The notes under the pieces are model-generated. The model saw nothing but the letters and a program-made list of their open reading frames with translations. It was not told the origin of the DNA and ran no database searches. Positions 16,268 through 29,585 of a stretch of DNA of 64,000 bases are shown here, piece after piece. Origin of the DNA: Callaeas wilsoni (Eukaryota; Chordata; Aves; Passeriformes; Callaeidae); assembly GCA_013398955.1 (NCBI GenBank), contig VWPU01008394.1, forward strand, positions 36,078-100,077, in the 5' to 3' direction. How positions within the stretch are numbered: position 1 is the stretch's first letter; every line of letters begins with the position of its first letter. A program made the translations under genes and the position numbers.

Positions 16268-19235
16268 CTGAAAAAAGGGAATAACGTAAAGGTTAAACAG
16301 CTTGTAGAAATTATCACATCTATTTAATCATCTACATGGCTCATAAACACTTAACAACATTAATCTGGTCCTGGTTTAAAAATAGTCAAGAGTTTAATGA
16401 AGAACAATCTCTGCCCGGTCAATAAATTACATCAAAATATAGTTATTTCATTAATGTAACACTGGGAGCTGATCTTCATAGCAATTATTTCACTTCCACA
16501 TAGTCTAATTTTACAGCTAAAAATCCTTTATTGTTTTTTGAAGTCTTTCAAAAGGAAATAAAGAGTCTAACAGAAAGCTCACATACACACAGATTTCTTC
16601 CAAGGACTTATTAAAACTGTTAGAATTACTTCACCTGGATATATTCATATATGTAGGTGTACAGATACATGTATAGTACTTGCAACCTCTACAAGTCTAC
16701 CTATCATAAACCCACAGCCCACTGTGCTGCCTGGCTAACAGTTTATTATTACTATTACTCTCTAATCACCACATTTCCAAACCATTTCTGCAAACATGTC
16801 ATCTAAAAATATTTACTGTGTGCCTAAGCATAATCTAAAAATTAATATGCACAGATTTGTGTCATCTGCCTGAAATTGAACCCCTTCCATGGCAGCTTGG
16901 TTACTGACCCAGAGACAGCCCTCGATGCTGCCCTGCGTCGTGCTGAACTTCCTCAGATCGATGCCTTACCCAGCTACCTAAAAACAGAGGCCAGACTAAA
17001 TTAAGGGAATAAAAATCAGTTATGGTTATTGAAGGGCGTGCACGTACATTTAGGGCAGATGAAGCCCCCCAGGAGCTACATCCAAAAATGGACAGCAGGG
17101 CATGGGTTTTCATGCTTTTGTAAGTTTGGTCTATTTGCATATTGAGGGTTAATCTTCCAATTACAACTTCAGGTAATGAAGTAATTTACGCCAAGTTTGC
17201 TCCCTCGACCAACTCACTTCTGTTTACATTTTTTGGGGCCTGAGACAGCAAGGTGTCCTTGGTTCCCAAGCCTATAGAGGAATTGTTGTGTCTGACCAAA
17301 ATGGGAAAGCAGCAGCTAACACTCTATATGGAGGTTAGAGTTATACACTAAAGAATTGCAGGATTACAAATATATAAAAAATATAAAAGCTAAAATCCTA
17401 AAGTATCAAGATTAATTTAATACAGCTTCACACATAACAAGCAATACTTCCTGCATTTCCTCTGTATTACATGACCTAGGATGCCCAGGGCAAGTAACGG
17501 CTGTAGATCCTACATGGCGCAATTCTGCCTTACCTCATCAGAATTGGGGTTCACCCCACAACAGCTACCAGCTGGATACATCAGAATTCAAGGCATGCAA
17601 ATCACAACATGCTGAATTTCAAAGAAAAGTATTTTCTCTTCTCAGTTAGACCATGTTTTAGACATCCTACAGAAATTCACCTTCCAAAAAATTCCTAAAG
17701 GTATGTCTGTATCAAAAGGAATGGCATTTGGAGTAACTGAGATGCAGCACACTGCCCCTCACCACATGGCACTGTGTGTGTGTTACTAAGCCCCAAGTGC
17801 ACCACTGTATGTGTGTCCGACTTTCCCAGTCCGCACAGCCATCCGCTGGAACTCTGCACTGAAATAAACTTGAGAAAAACAAATGAGCGCAAGCAGCACT
17901 GCTGAGTATCCCAAATCTGCAAACGAAAGGCCAGTGACTGGGTCAGTGCCAGCTGGTACAGCCTGGAAAGCGGGATTAGACTGCCAGAAACCCCATGAGA
18001 GCAGCAGCAGCACGCACACCCAACAGAGCAGATGGCGAAGCGGGCATCGGATGGACAGCTGCTGTAAAGGATCTAGGAGCTAACTGCCTCTCTGCAGTTG
18101 TAAGAAACACCAAATTCATTCAAACTGAATGCACTCTGGCGTTTTTTTGAAAGAAGAAAATTATTGCTACTGTGATATACTTTGTTGTTGGTAGTAGCAG
18201 TATAATACTACAGTATTTCAGAAACCAATTATTCCTTTGAAAGGTATTACTGATAAAACCAGAAAGTCTTTGGGATTATAAGATTGCTTGCCAGAGTACA
18301 TACAAAGCTGTACTATTTGCAAAGCTGTAGAGGGTAAGGAAGAATGAGAGGCAGGAAATGACATATAAAGATGTGTTTTAAGACTTGTCCATTTCTATAT
18401 TTGCAATAGGAAAACTGTACATAGTAATTGAATACAAAATTAATCACTTAAATAGTTGCTAGTAATGTACAGTGATCTCTTGACATAACTGAGTATTTAG
18501 TAGGCTAAGATAATGTGATGGTAGCTCATAAGATACTGATGTTTAGGTGGTCCAAATGGAAATCCAAAAATAAAATCACCTTCTGTTACCAAGATTTTGC
18601 AGTCAGCTTAGGAAATGAGGAGTTTCCTGTTTCTAAAATGCAGTACTCATTTTCTTCCTAAAATGTATGGGTTAATTTGTGTTTCTACTGAGTTATCAAC
18701 TGAAGAATTCAAAACATTAATTATGCTATCATAAGAGTCTGTCTCAACATCAAATTTTACAACAACTCACTCTAAAGCTAATTTAAAGTTCAAGTGCCAG
18801 AAGTTAAAAGGATTCATCCAATTATAATAATTTTTAAAGCAACTGAAATATATATTTAGATATACCCACATTCACAAAATTGTTATCCCTAGAAAATAAA
18901 AATAAAGCACCACCGTTGATTTTTAGTGAATGAAAAAAGGTATAGCTGGGAAGCTCTTTTAGTCCTCAATTTAAGCTTCTTTGCTTTTGGAAATTCATTC
19001 GGATAATTAGCGGTGAGCTGGTGGCTCCTGACTGAGAGCAGGATGTTTGCTTTAGGCTTTGACACCAAACAAAAGCAGCGGTGCAGGGAAGGCTGCAGAG
19101 TCTGTATTTCACCCAGCAAACACCCAGCCACAGACCTGCCCTGCAGAGCCCCTTACCAGGGCAGTCACTGGCAGCTGGTGGTGCGGAGCCCTGGTACCAC
19201 TGCGTGCTGGGCAGGGCGGGGGCTCAGCACCCCAA

Positions 19236-19280
19236 TCCCACGGGCCACGCTCCCAGGGGCCACGCTCCCACGGGCCATGC
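19236..19280. repeat. 15-base minisatellite, three units
   Basis: Three back-to-back 15-mers of the form tcccacgggccacgc, with single-base changes in units two and three. They lie inside a GC-rich block of intron 5. Confidence 0.85.
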
Positions 19281-20604
19281 GCTGCATGTCAGCGTGGCCT
19301 TGGATGGCCTGCGGCCCTTCCTGCCAACGCTGGAGCAGTGCAGGGCATTCCCTGCGGCCAGCTCACACCTGCAGACCTGCCACGGCTCCCCAGGGCACCG
19401 GCTGCTCCCCTGGCTTCCTCCCACGGCTGGACACTTGGATGAGGCACTGGATGCCCAGCATCCACTGGATATTTGGATGAGTCACTGCCCAGCACAGCAC
19501 AGCTTGTTTTAGCCCACGAAAGAAGTTTCCAAACACCACACAGCACCACAAACCAGGCACAATTACCTTGTGACAGACACACACAACTGTGATGAGGCAG
19601 CTACAGTTTGAGTATCATGAACTCCTCATGCCAGGAGGAAAGGAGGAATAAAACTTAATTTCATTTTTTAAAATACCTGAGAAAAAAAACAATGGCAGCA
19701 TTTTGCATTTCACATTTCACTGCGTGCACTCTATTTACTCATGATCTTTCACACTACTGCAGAGAGATGCCCAGCACCTACCAAGGCATCAGTGGTCCTA
19801 AGCACTTCCCTAGGCTGTTCACAGGCACAAGCATGTGTGTGCCTATGGACAGAGCTACTTCTCTCCAGAAATTCCCCCAAGACTTTCTCTCTGATGAATC
19901 ATTTCTTAACATAGTTCCTCAACTTCAGCCACAACTTCAATCTACACATTTAGGCAAAGACACAAGAAACAATTCAGATAAGTCAAAGAAATCTTTTCTG
20001 CTTGGCTGTGATATCAGAGTTACAGTGTCTCCTGAGCTTCCCAGAGAACAGACCCTGAAGCTGGAGGAATTGTTCAGGTCCTCTCAGAGTCTATTGCCAA
20101 CACCTGTGGTCCCAAGCCAATGGCTTTGCGACTCGACTACAGTAAGCTACAACTTCGAGAACTGAAACATGAGTCTGAGCTAATTACAGCAAAACTATGC
20201 CTTCTGATGTATTTTTTTCCTCTGAAAGAAACTGTATGCATCCCACATAACTTTGTTTCCTCAGTCCATCCTTCCTAATTGTATTTCCTAAAATTTAACA
20301 CTTACTTTACTTTCAGAATACAATCCACTGGCCCTGATTGTGTGATGTGCTTGTTTGGTGGGTAAGACCAATAGTTTTATCCTCTTTGGAATTTACACCC
20401 AAAACCAGTCTTCTCCAATTGCATTTGGTCAGCAGTCTGGGAACTACCAGTTACAAAGCAGAAGAGACTTAAAGCAGTACTCATACAAAAATTACTTTGT
20501 TATGTGAAGTACCTGAACAATACTGAAACATCTTCTCTCACTCTTTCATAAATGTTACATAAACGACACCTAAAGGACCTCCTTGCAAATGGATTAAATG
20601 CAAA

Positions 20605-20622
20605 ATATATATATATATATAT
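20605..20622. repeat. (AT)9 microsatellite
   Basis: Eighteen bases of uninterrupted AT dinucleotide, about 110 bases downstream of exon 5 in gene sense (intron 5). Likely length-polymorphic. Confidence 0.9.
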
Positions 20623-20657
20623 GCATGTTTTTTTAGAAGTATGGATTGCTCTCTCTA

Positions 20658-20933
<276 letters not shown>

Positions 20934-21589
20934 TTATTTTCTGTGTCCCCCGCTTGGCAACAGCCCCTCCACCCTAAACCTTAGCAGTACAGCACGAGGA
21001 AGTGCACGTGGCAGACACAGGCAGCTCCTTACCGCCTGCCTGCCAGGCTGACTGCACTGCCTGCCGGCAGGATGCTCCCCCAGCACGGATGCTGCTGTGA
21101 CAGCCCAGGCAGCCAGCAGAGCCACCGTACACAGCCTGGCTACCACAAAGGATCTGTTACTGCTATTCACTACCTGCTTCTGCAGCTACTGCTATCCGGA
21201 GTCTGTGGCACAGCGCTCCACTAAATTATCAGTGCTTATTAGTAAAGATCACGAATGCCATCTTACAGACAGAGAAATCAACAGCAGAGTCAGCCACAGG
21301 AACCTTTCGTCCCTCTGATCTAATCACCAGCTTATCCCGGAATTGTTCTGAATCTGAAAAAATTCAAGCATGGCTGTTCAGGACACAAATAGCTCTGGAG
21401 TGAAAAAAGTCCCTTTGTAGTGAAACAACTTCTTCTCATGTAAAAAAGAGTAATTTCAATTTCCTCCTAAAACAATTTTCTTTCAACTCAAAGAGGGCTC
21501 TGTGCATAAACCCAACTTATATGAGTAAGCACCACACTACAAAATAACACGGAAATTAACATTTATAGAGCCTGAAACTTTTAAAATAA

Positions 21590-21790
21590 AGACCATATGT
21601 GCTTTATAAAGCTTTTACATTTTCAAAGCAAATGATGTTAAAATGAAAGATATTTCAAAGTATTCCTATGAGTTGGGTGAGCTTAATCCTATCTTACACA
21701 CGAACATGAAAAGAGGCAAAAGGAGGAATAAAACTTTCCCCCAAAGCTTTACAGAGCTGGGGCTGGAACACGGAGTATAGCCAAGGCACA
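21590..21790 (+). repeat. Candidate ancient SINE/LINE remnant (MIR-like)
   Basis: The order of words is that of old amniote repeats: a tttacatt stretch, then a cctatgagttgggtgag segment, then an atcttacacacgaacatgaaaag part standing where the 'gaggaaactgaggc' segment is, then cagagctggggctggaaca. It is strongly diverged and has no clear ends, so this is tentative. Confidence 0.35.
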
Positions 21791-23834
21791 GAGCAGGCTG
21801 TCCTTACAGCACAGGAGCTGTGAATGACATTTCATACACCTCCACACGTTCAGGCAGCACAGTGACAGTCTGCAAGGCTTGCCAATGCCTGCCGAGGGCA
21901 TCAGGAAATGCTGTGCAGGGGAATCAAAGACATATGCACGGAAAAACTACCTGTGGTTTCTGTAGCCTAAAGGCCCGGCAGAAGATCTGGAGTTCTGTTT
22001 CTGGGATGATAAAAAACTCCCTCCTGATGAAATAATGAAGCTATTTATCAAACTTGTATAAATTATACATGTTCCTTTTCTATGTTTGGCCTGTCCACCT
22101 TAGTCAAAATCGGTGATTTTGTCTCACGTTGGTGTTACAGGTGACGTGTCATGCTTACGAGCCCATTGGTATCGCAACACACTACCAGCCCCAAATGGAA
22201 ACTGGATTGTGTCCATGTCCCTCAGCATGGCCTCTAATGCACCACAGCCCCCAGAAGCAAGAGCCCCTCCTCCTCCCTTCCTCCCTCTCTCCCAGGATGA
22301 TGTCAATGCTCGTGATTACCCCAGAAGTACCTCAGACATGCTGGGTGCCTGGCCAGGCCTTCCCACCTGGTAGAAGAATGGTGACCATCTCTATCTCCCA
22401 CCCTGGAGTTAAATACCATTCTCTTCAAATCAATTTGGTCTTCCACTGGTTTGCTGTGGTCTTTGATGAAAGTATTGACAACATGTTCTCTCCAAGGGAG
22501 GATTGGTTTGTGTGGTCATGGGTACAAACATCATCCATGTCAACTGACCTATTCTGTCACATCAAGCCAATTAAAGTCCCATCAGATATGAGGCCACTAT
22601 AAACTGGACAACACCCCACAATAACTGTTGAGTTAGGCCTAGTTAATCACCTGTGGGCACAGGCTCAAGGTAACAACTATTTACAGACCCTGCTGCTATT
22701 CTCAAGCTGCTACCTACCTTCAAAAATAATGCCAAGCCCTCGGGTAAGAGCACAGCTGCACCCACTTCATGCTGCTCAAAGCCACAGGCTGGTTCTGTCA
22801 CCCATCCCTGGGAGAGCCAAGGTGGCATTTGTCTAATCAAATTAAGGTACCAGTTGAGGCAGATTTTCCACATTTTGGTAAAAAGAATTTACTTGAAATG
22901 ACTGAGTGCTGCTTTAAATTTAATAGCAAAGTGTTAAGAAGATCAAAGCAGCCTAATTTTATGTTCTCAACTTCCATGTAACACATGCAATAGGTGTGAA
23001 TGACTACAGCACAGTTCTCACATTCACACACCAAGCTGTCAGTCTCAGTGGGAGAGTCGTGGGAAAGCAGAACTGTTCAGCTTGATAACCCTGCTTATGT
23101 AGTCCAGGTCACACAGACCCAGCTGCCAGATATGCCAGCCCTGGCCACCAGTCTCATCTTGCCCTCTGATGAGACCTCATGTGACAGTGGCCGTCAAGGC
23201 TCTCCGCAGGATCTTGAGGGAGGTCTGTGTGCCTGGGATGGCTTGCAGTAGCAATGAAGATTTCTAGCTGGAAAATGAAGAAGAAACACTCTTGTTTCTT
23301 CCCCATTCCCCCTCACAGAGTTCACTTCTGGTAGACAGAGGTGTGTGGGAGAGAGCCTGTGGCTCAGGAAGCTGCAGGAGTTATATGGATCCTCCTGCTC
23401 AAATAGAGCAGCAGCAGGATGCAAGAGAAATCCGAACAAATGCCTAAAATCCACGCTTAAATGGGACAACCAGTAACAATTTTCCTCTCCCACAGACAGT
23501 TCCTGCAGTGAGTCAAAACCAATCATTTCTTCATAGGATTGGCACCATCTCTCTTTTTTTCTCCTGTGCTCTTTCAAATAGAAAAAAGAAAACCCCGTGA
23601 CATTCCAAAATATGAAACTTCTGGTCTGATTTCAGGGACTGCCTAACACAGGAGATAGGCAACAACATAACAAGCTTTTTCATTTGTAGATCACCAGCTG
23701 TTTCATGTATTAAATATCACTAAATACATGAAGACTGAGGGAGCTCAAGTCTGTGAAATGGATCCTCTGATGGTAAAGATTTTTTAGTTCCCAAAGTACA
23801 AAAGCCTTTCAGAAAATCAAGGAACGCAAACTCA

Positions 23835-23866
23835 CAGACTTCTGACAAAACAGACTTCTGACAAAA
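23835..23866. repeat. Exact 16-base tandem duplication
   Basis: The word cagacttctgacaaaa occurs twice, back to back, with no mismatch. Probably a recent replication-slippage event. Confidence 0.95.
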
Positions 23867-24479
23867 CTGTCAATAAAAACCAAGTTCTTTTGCCAAGAAA
23901 GGACATGGAAATAAAGGTGTCTCATTCTAACTGTCATATTCCTGAAGGACACGTGTGGGAGCATGGAAAACGCAGACTGGTTTTGAAGTCCTTAGTCTCT
24001 TCTCAGGAGCTCCACTTTTACAAAGACAGTAATGAAAAAATGAGTTTGAAATAATTTCTCCTTAAGAATACTGTTGCTAACTAGCCAGAGTTTCTTTCCT
24101 CCATGTCATAAGATATGAAGACATACTCTTCTCCTCAGCACACACTCACGTGCTCAGGAATAAGGGATCCGTTGTTATATTCCTGTATAAGTACATATAC
24201 ACATATGCATTGCATACATTGGCCTAGAGAAGAGAGAGTTTGCTCTGTGTGAGCTGAAATCACTGCTGCTGTCTCTTCTGCAGTGACTTTCTGTGTCTGC
24301 AGCAGCCACAGCCATCATGACAAACAAAGCTCCCTCACTGTCTGCAGCAGCATCCTCTTGCCAGCGCTCCATCCACGCTCAGGGCCGCTCTTGTCTTCAA
24401 CAGTACATTAATCCATTGTTTTGCTTTAACACACTGTAGTGGCCATCCTCTAGCATATTATTCTTTGTGCTTTTTGGCA

Positions 24480-24540
24480 GGGAGAAAGGAAAACACAACA
24501 AAACGCCCGAGATGACACTCGGCGTTTGAGGGAGAAAGGA
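24480..24540. repeat. Hairpin between 11-base direct repeats
   Basis: The word gggagaaagga occurs at 24,480-24,490 and again at 24,530-24,540. Between them lie complementary arms, aaacgcccgag (24,501-24,511) and ctcggcgttt (24,518-24,527), with a six-base loop and one bulged C. The CpG-bearing stem is unusual in this AT-rich intron. Function unknown. Confidence 0.75.
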
Positions 24541-25022
24541 CAGCGTAACACAAGCCCAAAGAGCGGCAGGGGATGAGCTCTTACTGCCACAGCCCCAGGG
24601 AAGACTTGGCTTATGGACATCCTACCACAGGCAGCAAGATACTTAGTCTTGGGGGAGGGTGGAGTGGTCCTGCCAGGCAGCTGTGCCAGCTCAGCAGAAA
24701 GCTCTTTAATGACATAAAAATTTAAAGAAACAAAATGCCACGTTTAAAAGAAAACAAGTAAACGAGCATCAAAGCACCTCGGATGATGTATGAAATGTAG
24801 TGAGAACGATTTTTTATTATTTGGTATAAGCAGTGGTCTAAAGAATAGCCTCTGTTTATGACAAATGAAATTTTCATAATCAGGCTGCATTAAAAAGAAA
24901 ATAAAATTTAAAAGACCAAACAAAAAAAAAGGAAAAAATCCCCAGAAAACGAAAGTGACCCAAGTTCTTTCTCAGAGAGATAATTCACCTTTACAGTTAT
25001 TTTTAGTTAAATCATTAGCCCC

Positions 25023-25035
25023 TGACCTTTGACCT
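25023..25035 (-). promoter_or_regulatory. Perfect DR1 nuclear-receptor element
   Basis: TGACCTTTGACCT on the plus strand, i.e. AGGTCAAAGGTCA on the gene strand: two perfect AGGTCA half-sites one base apart. DR1 is the known binding form for RXR heterodimers (PPAR), HNF4 and COUP-TF. It lies in intron 4 within a stretch that looks complex and free of repeats. Binding is not shown by sequence alone. Confidence 0.6.
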
Positions 25036-26977
25036 GACATTTTGAGCACTTAACATGTCACCAGTAAGAAAAAAAGAGCCATAATTAAAACTTTCAGCCA
25101 ATGAAACACATAAGTAGGGCACCAGCTTTATGTGTGACACTACTTTGCAGCCAGATGCCACATTTTATGCAATAATTCATTTTCCTGGCATTTTTTCTCT
25201 GCATAAAACACATAAGTAGATGGTTTTAAGACTACTTCTGAATGGAGGGAACATTTTAATTATGCTTTTGCAAACAGAAATGAGGAAAAAAGATCTGGGA
25301 GATGAGAGGTGGAGGAGTCCTCTTCCCCCCAAAGGCAGATAGCAATCAGATCCTGGCACCCAGAACTACATCACAGTGATGCAATACTAAGCCAAATTAT
25401 CTTGAACAGGAAGACTGAAACAGTTAGACTGGGAGCAATTTACCACTCATGGAAACACCACGTTATGTGCAGGCATCGGTCGGGATCACGTTCAGCTTTT
25501 GCTGTTTCTGAGCAGCAGAAGAATAAAGGAATGACAAAACTACATTAAAACTGCCATTTTAAGATGGCAGGCCCAGACACTTCACAAGCTGAAATGTGAA
25601 ATGATAGGCTGAGATTGCTTGCAGTAGCAGAGGATTTGGTTCAGAAATCTTCTATATAAATTCTCTCAAGCCTATACTCTGGGGATCATGTGAGGGTAAC
25701 AGCTATTTCTTGATAAACACAAGAAAGAGGACACACTATGGAATACCTAACTGGCAATTTAAAGTAGTGGTTCTCTATCAGAAAAAATAATGCAGAACCA
25801 GATTTCTGCATAGGCTGGTAATTTTTCAAGACAATTTTACTTTATCTACAAAACTTTGTTGACAGGCAATATGTTTATGAGGAAATTCACTGTCAGAGTG
25901 CCAAAAGATGTAGTCTTGCCTAGTTCCTGGAAGCTTGAGATTACAGCCTACATAGCAACAGGGGCTTCTTATGCTTTGAATAAATGTTGCAAAATTTAAC
26001 ACTGAAGATAGATTCTGCTCAAAGAAGGTTCAGCACTGAGGAAGACAGAGTGCTGCAAACTGTCTTGAGATACCTTACATACAGAAAAGGGTTTTGCAGA
26101 CTATGAATGAAACGGCAACACACAAGAAACCAGCAAGTGGTTTTAAAACCATCATCTTGCTCTCAAGAGGTGAAAAAACCCTTCGCTAAGGATGTGCATA
26201 CATCTTAATGCAATGTTTCTAATAGCACTGGCTACTTTAAATTTTGCCTTTCACAAAAACATGTGGTAGGTGCTTTCAGGAGAGCTCAGTGTGGAGGAAC
26301 TGCTACTCTCAGGAGCTCACGGCTGCCAGATACATTGGAAGCAAGAGAAAGACTGTCATTGGGCACCTCCAGTTTGTACTGCAACAACACTGACTAATCA
26401 CTCACAGCTGTCATTATCCAGGGCAGCTTTCAACAATTCAGCTGACCAACGGAAAAATTGAGGCAAAAAAGGCAAAACCAGTGCAAGAACTGAAACATCA
26501 AAGTTACTAATATTAAAGGCAGAGTTGTCAATTTTCGAACAATTTTCATTCAAGATCACTGCACCCACTTAAGCTGCTTCCCACAAAAACCAAAACAGCT
26601 TACTGCATCAAAGTCATCACTTCTGCAGCAAACTGTCCAAACAGACCAGGATAACCAAGACATACAGACTGAAAAATCCTTACAGATATCTTTGTTTACC
26701 TTCTTCCTCTGTACCAACTGAAAATCTCTCTCTGAAGCAGGAACACTAAAAGTTAAAAACCTCTCTATCAATAAGCATTTCAGAGAGGATTAAAGCAGCC
26801 CAAAGCTATTCAATTGAATCATCAAAGCACAACACTTTTTTTGTGCTTTTTTTGCTTCCTATGACTGATGCATCAGACGTATCACTTGATCTTGGCTTTC
26901 AGACTCATGACTCCACAGCAAATAATGTCAAATAAATGTATATAAGCACCCCCCCCCAGCATCAACTTGGGAAAAGA

Positions 26978-27030
26978 AACAAAAGGAATACAGAATTACT
27001 GACAACAAAAGGAATACAGGAATTATTGAC
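26978..27030. repeat. 26/27-base tandem duplication
   Basis: Two adjacent units, aacaaaaggaatacagaatt... and aacaaaaggaatacaggaat..., differing by one inserted G and one C/T change. Confidence 0.9.
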
Positions 27031-27466
27031 ATCAACCTCAATATTCCTATCAATCCATTCATACCGAAGCTACCAGCATCTCCCCCTGGAAAAACTGTAT
27101 CATTAACAGTTGATTTTAAAAGATTCTGATATGGACTTTGAAATGCTTGCCTGTGATGAACTACTTCAAAGTTGAATTGTCTCCATGTCATAACACAGAT
27201 GAGATTGGCAGAAAAGATCAGAGTGCAATATCCTTAATATATAATGAAGAAAGCAAATAACAGGGCAATTTGATGAGAAGAACATTAGCACTCACTTTGC
27301 CTTTGATCCTAAATCATCTGTGGTTGTTAACCTTGAGGACACTGCCAAGGTGCTGATGTTTTTAAGGAAGTTTCTTGTCAGGGTGGTTTGAAGGAACCAC
27401 CACCACCTCCAGGCCATCTTCCCCCCTCACTGCCTCTGTGCTAAAAGGTTAATTAAATCTCCTGGC

Positions 27467-27501
27467 TTTTCTTTTTTTTTTCCTTTTTTTTTTTCTTCTC
27501 C
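27467..27501. repeat. Polypyrimidine tract
   Basis: About 35 bases of almost pure T with a few C, giving a purine tract on the gene strand. Low-complexity sequence. Confidence 0.85.
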
Positions 27502-29563
27502 TTGTGGAGTTGCTACTGCTTTACTCTTTTCTTTTGGAATAACAGGTTTAGGTTATGGGTAAGGGCATCAACTCCATTGCATATGACCATTTCATTTTTA
27601 TTTAATTCAAAACAGCACAAACTGTTGCTAAAGCCCTGATCCTGTGATCTTCAAAAACTAAAATTCCCTACTACTTCAATGCAAGTACACAACAAATAGC
27701 TTTTATTTAATCTAGCAGTGACAGTGTGGTCTTCTTTATCTCACTACTGTTCTTCTACTGCAGCTCTGTGGTGATGCGATAGACTTGTTAGCCTGAAATT
27801 GCTTTACATTTTCAAAACAGTGAATTTTCAATGATCAAAGGACCTGACAAACTCCCAGGGAAGGAACCTGTGAGTCAGGGAACGTTTGGGATAGATCCTG
27901 TTCTCAGCACACACACACACCACCACTAACATCGCTGTGCACCACGCCCATCGAAGACAGAAAAGGAACGTAGTGCTTTGCCATCCTACAGCTGAATTAC
28001 GGCAGAAAATAACTTAAAAACTAATGGCACTGCTGAAAGGTCAGACAGGAGTCGTTCTGAAATGCTGACAGGTTTGAAATCTTGCTGTACTTTCATCAGC
28101 TGCAGCTCCTCTGAGAGACACAGGATTAACTAAGGACCAACAAAAACTTAGTTGAAGCTACGTTTCATGTTTTACACCTTAAAGCAGATTTCCAAACCTC
28201 TCAAGGATACCCATACATATATGCAGCTGACATAGTTTAGCGTCTCCAGCAGTACAAACAAAACTTTGACCAAAGCAAACATCCTATTTTTGCAATCTCT
28301 CAGCATCCCCATTGCATATTTGTGACAGCATATGACCAAAATAACCTGCAGTATCTACAGTCAGAACATTCACGGATCTCTGACAGCATGACTAAAAAAA
28401 TCTGTTTAATAATGATCATCCCCCCCCTCCATGAGGCACTGGTAACAAAGCCAAAATAAATGAAACTTACACAATGTACTTAAAATAAATCAGTGTGAAA
28501 GTGCTAAATATTACTATAACTGCTTTACTGATGTTCCCAAATAACTTAGAAGTAGTGCTGTTATAGGAATCACGGAATCAAAGAATAGAAAAATACATCT
28601 AATACTCCACACATTCCAAACAGCTCATTCAGTCTTGGAATAATTACCCAGAGAAAAGATTTTGAACTCCTTTCTTGTGAAATCCAGCAGATTTCATCAG
28701 GTATCAATATATAGCCAAGAGTTCTCTGTAGTATTGAATGTTTTGTGAACTTCACAGAAAGCATTTAACTCATTATGAAATTTAGGAAGGACCTTCCCAG
28801 CTGCAGGTGGCCAGCCCCAGCAGGTTAAAGGAGCTCTGTCTCCAGGGGACTGGCATCTTCCAATGCAGGAAAGAGGATGCACAGCTGACAAATGCAGGCA
28901 GAAGAATAAAGCAGCAGAAAGACAAATCCATGGTATAAGAAGAATACGGTTTTGGCACAAGTCATCTCAAGGCTCACTAAATATGTCTGATTTTAATAAA
29001 TGCTGAAATAAATACTGTTTCCTAAAATTACCAGTGATTGTAAACTTGAAACCAAAACATAGGCACTTTTTTTTCCTCAGGACACTCTTTTCAGCACAAA
29101 ATGTGGTTTCAGAGCGATACAAGAATTTAGCTTTCTTTTGCAGACTCACCAGCCTGTGCTTTCCTCAAGACCTGCCCTCCCTGTCCCCTGCCACAGCAGG
29201 TGCCAGGTTCATTTTTTGGGCAGCAGTGCTCCACTTTTCTGTGATGCCCCCACTGTTACAGTTACTTGTTTTTCTAGAAGACCAAAATTGCTTCTCCACT
29301 TATCCTAAAATAAAAGGCAGCTGTAAAACCCACCAGTGCTGGGAGGTTTAACACGAGTCAATGCAATATATTTAGCTTCACCTTTGCCTAAGGGCAGTGT
29401 TGTGTGGCAGCAAACAAGGCTGTGCATGCTCGGCTGCACTCCTTCAGTGCAAAGGCCTTTGAAACTCAGCCCAGGGCATGCAGCATCTGCTAGAAGCCAT
29501 TATAAAACCTGGCAACTCTACAAACCCAGGATTTGCTTTTCAAACAGAAGTAATTTAACTGTT

Positions 29564-29585
29564 CAATAAATAAATAAATAAACAA
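29564..29585. repeat. (AAAT)n microsatellite
   Basis: Several uninterrupted aaat units followed by caaacaaa. Low-complexity; possibly the A-rich tail of an old insertion, but no body is recognised. Confidence 0.8.

Noticed and set aside
19081..19512. Overlapping open frames on both strands in the GC-rich block of intron 5.
   Set aside because: GC-rich sequence has few stop codons, so long frames are expected; no protein similarity seen.
28560..28595. Possible CR1 minus-strand end (aatcacggaatcaaagaatag).
   Set aside because: Only about 25 bases resemble the CR1 terminal repeat, and the following sequence does not continue as CR1.
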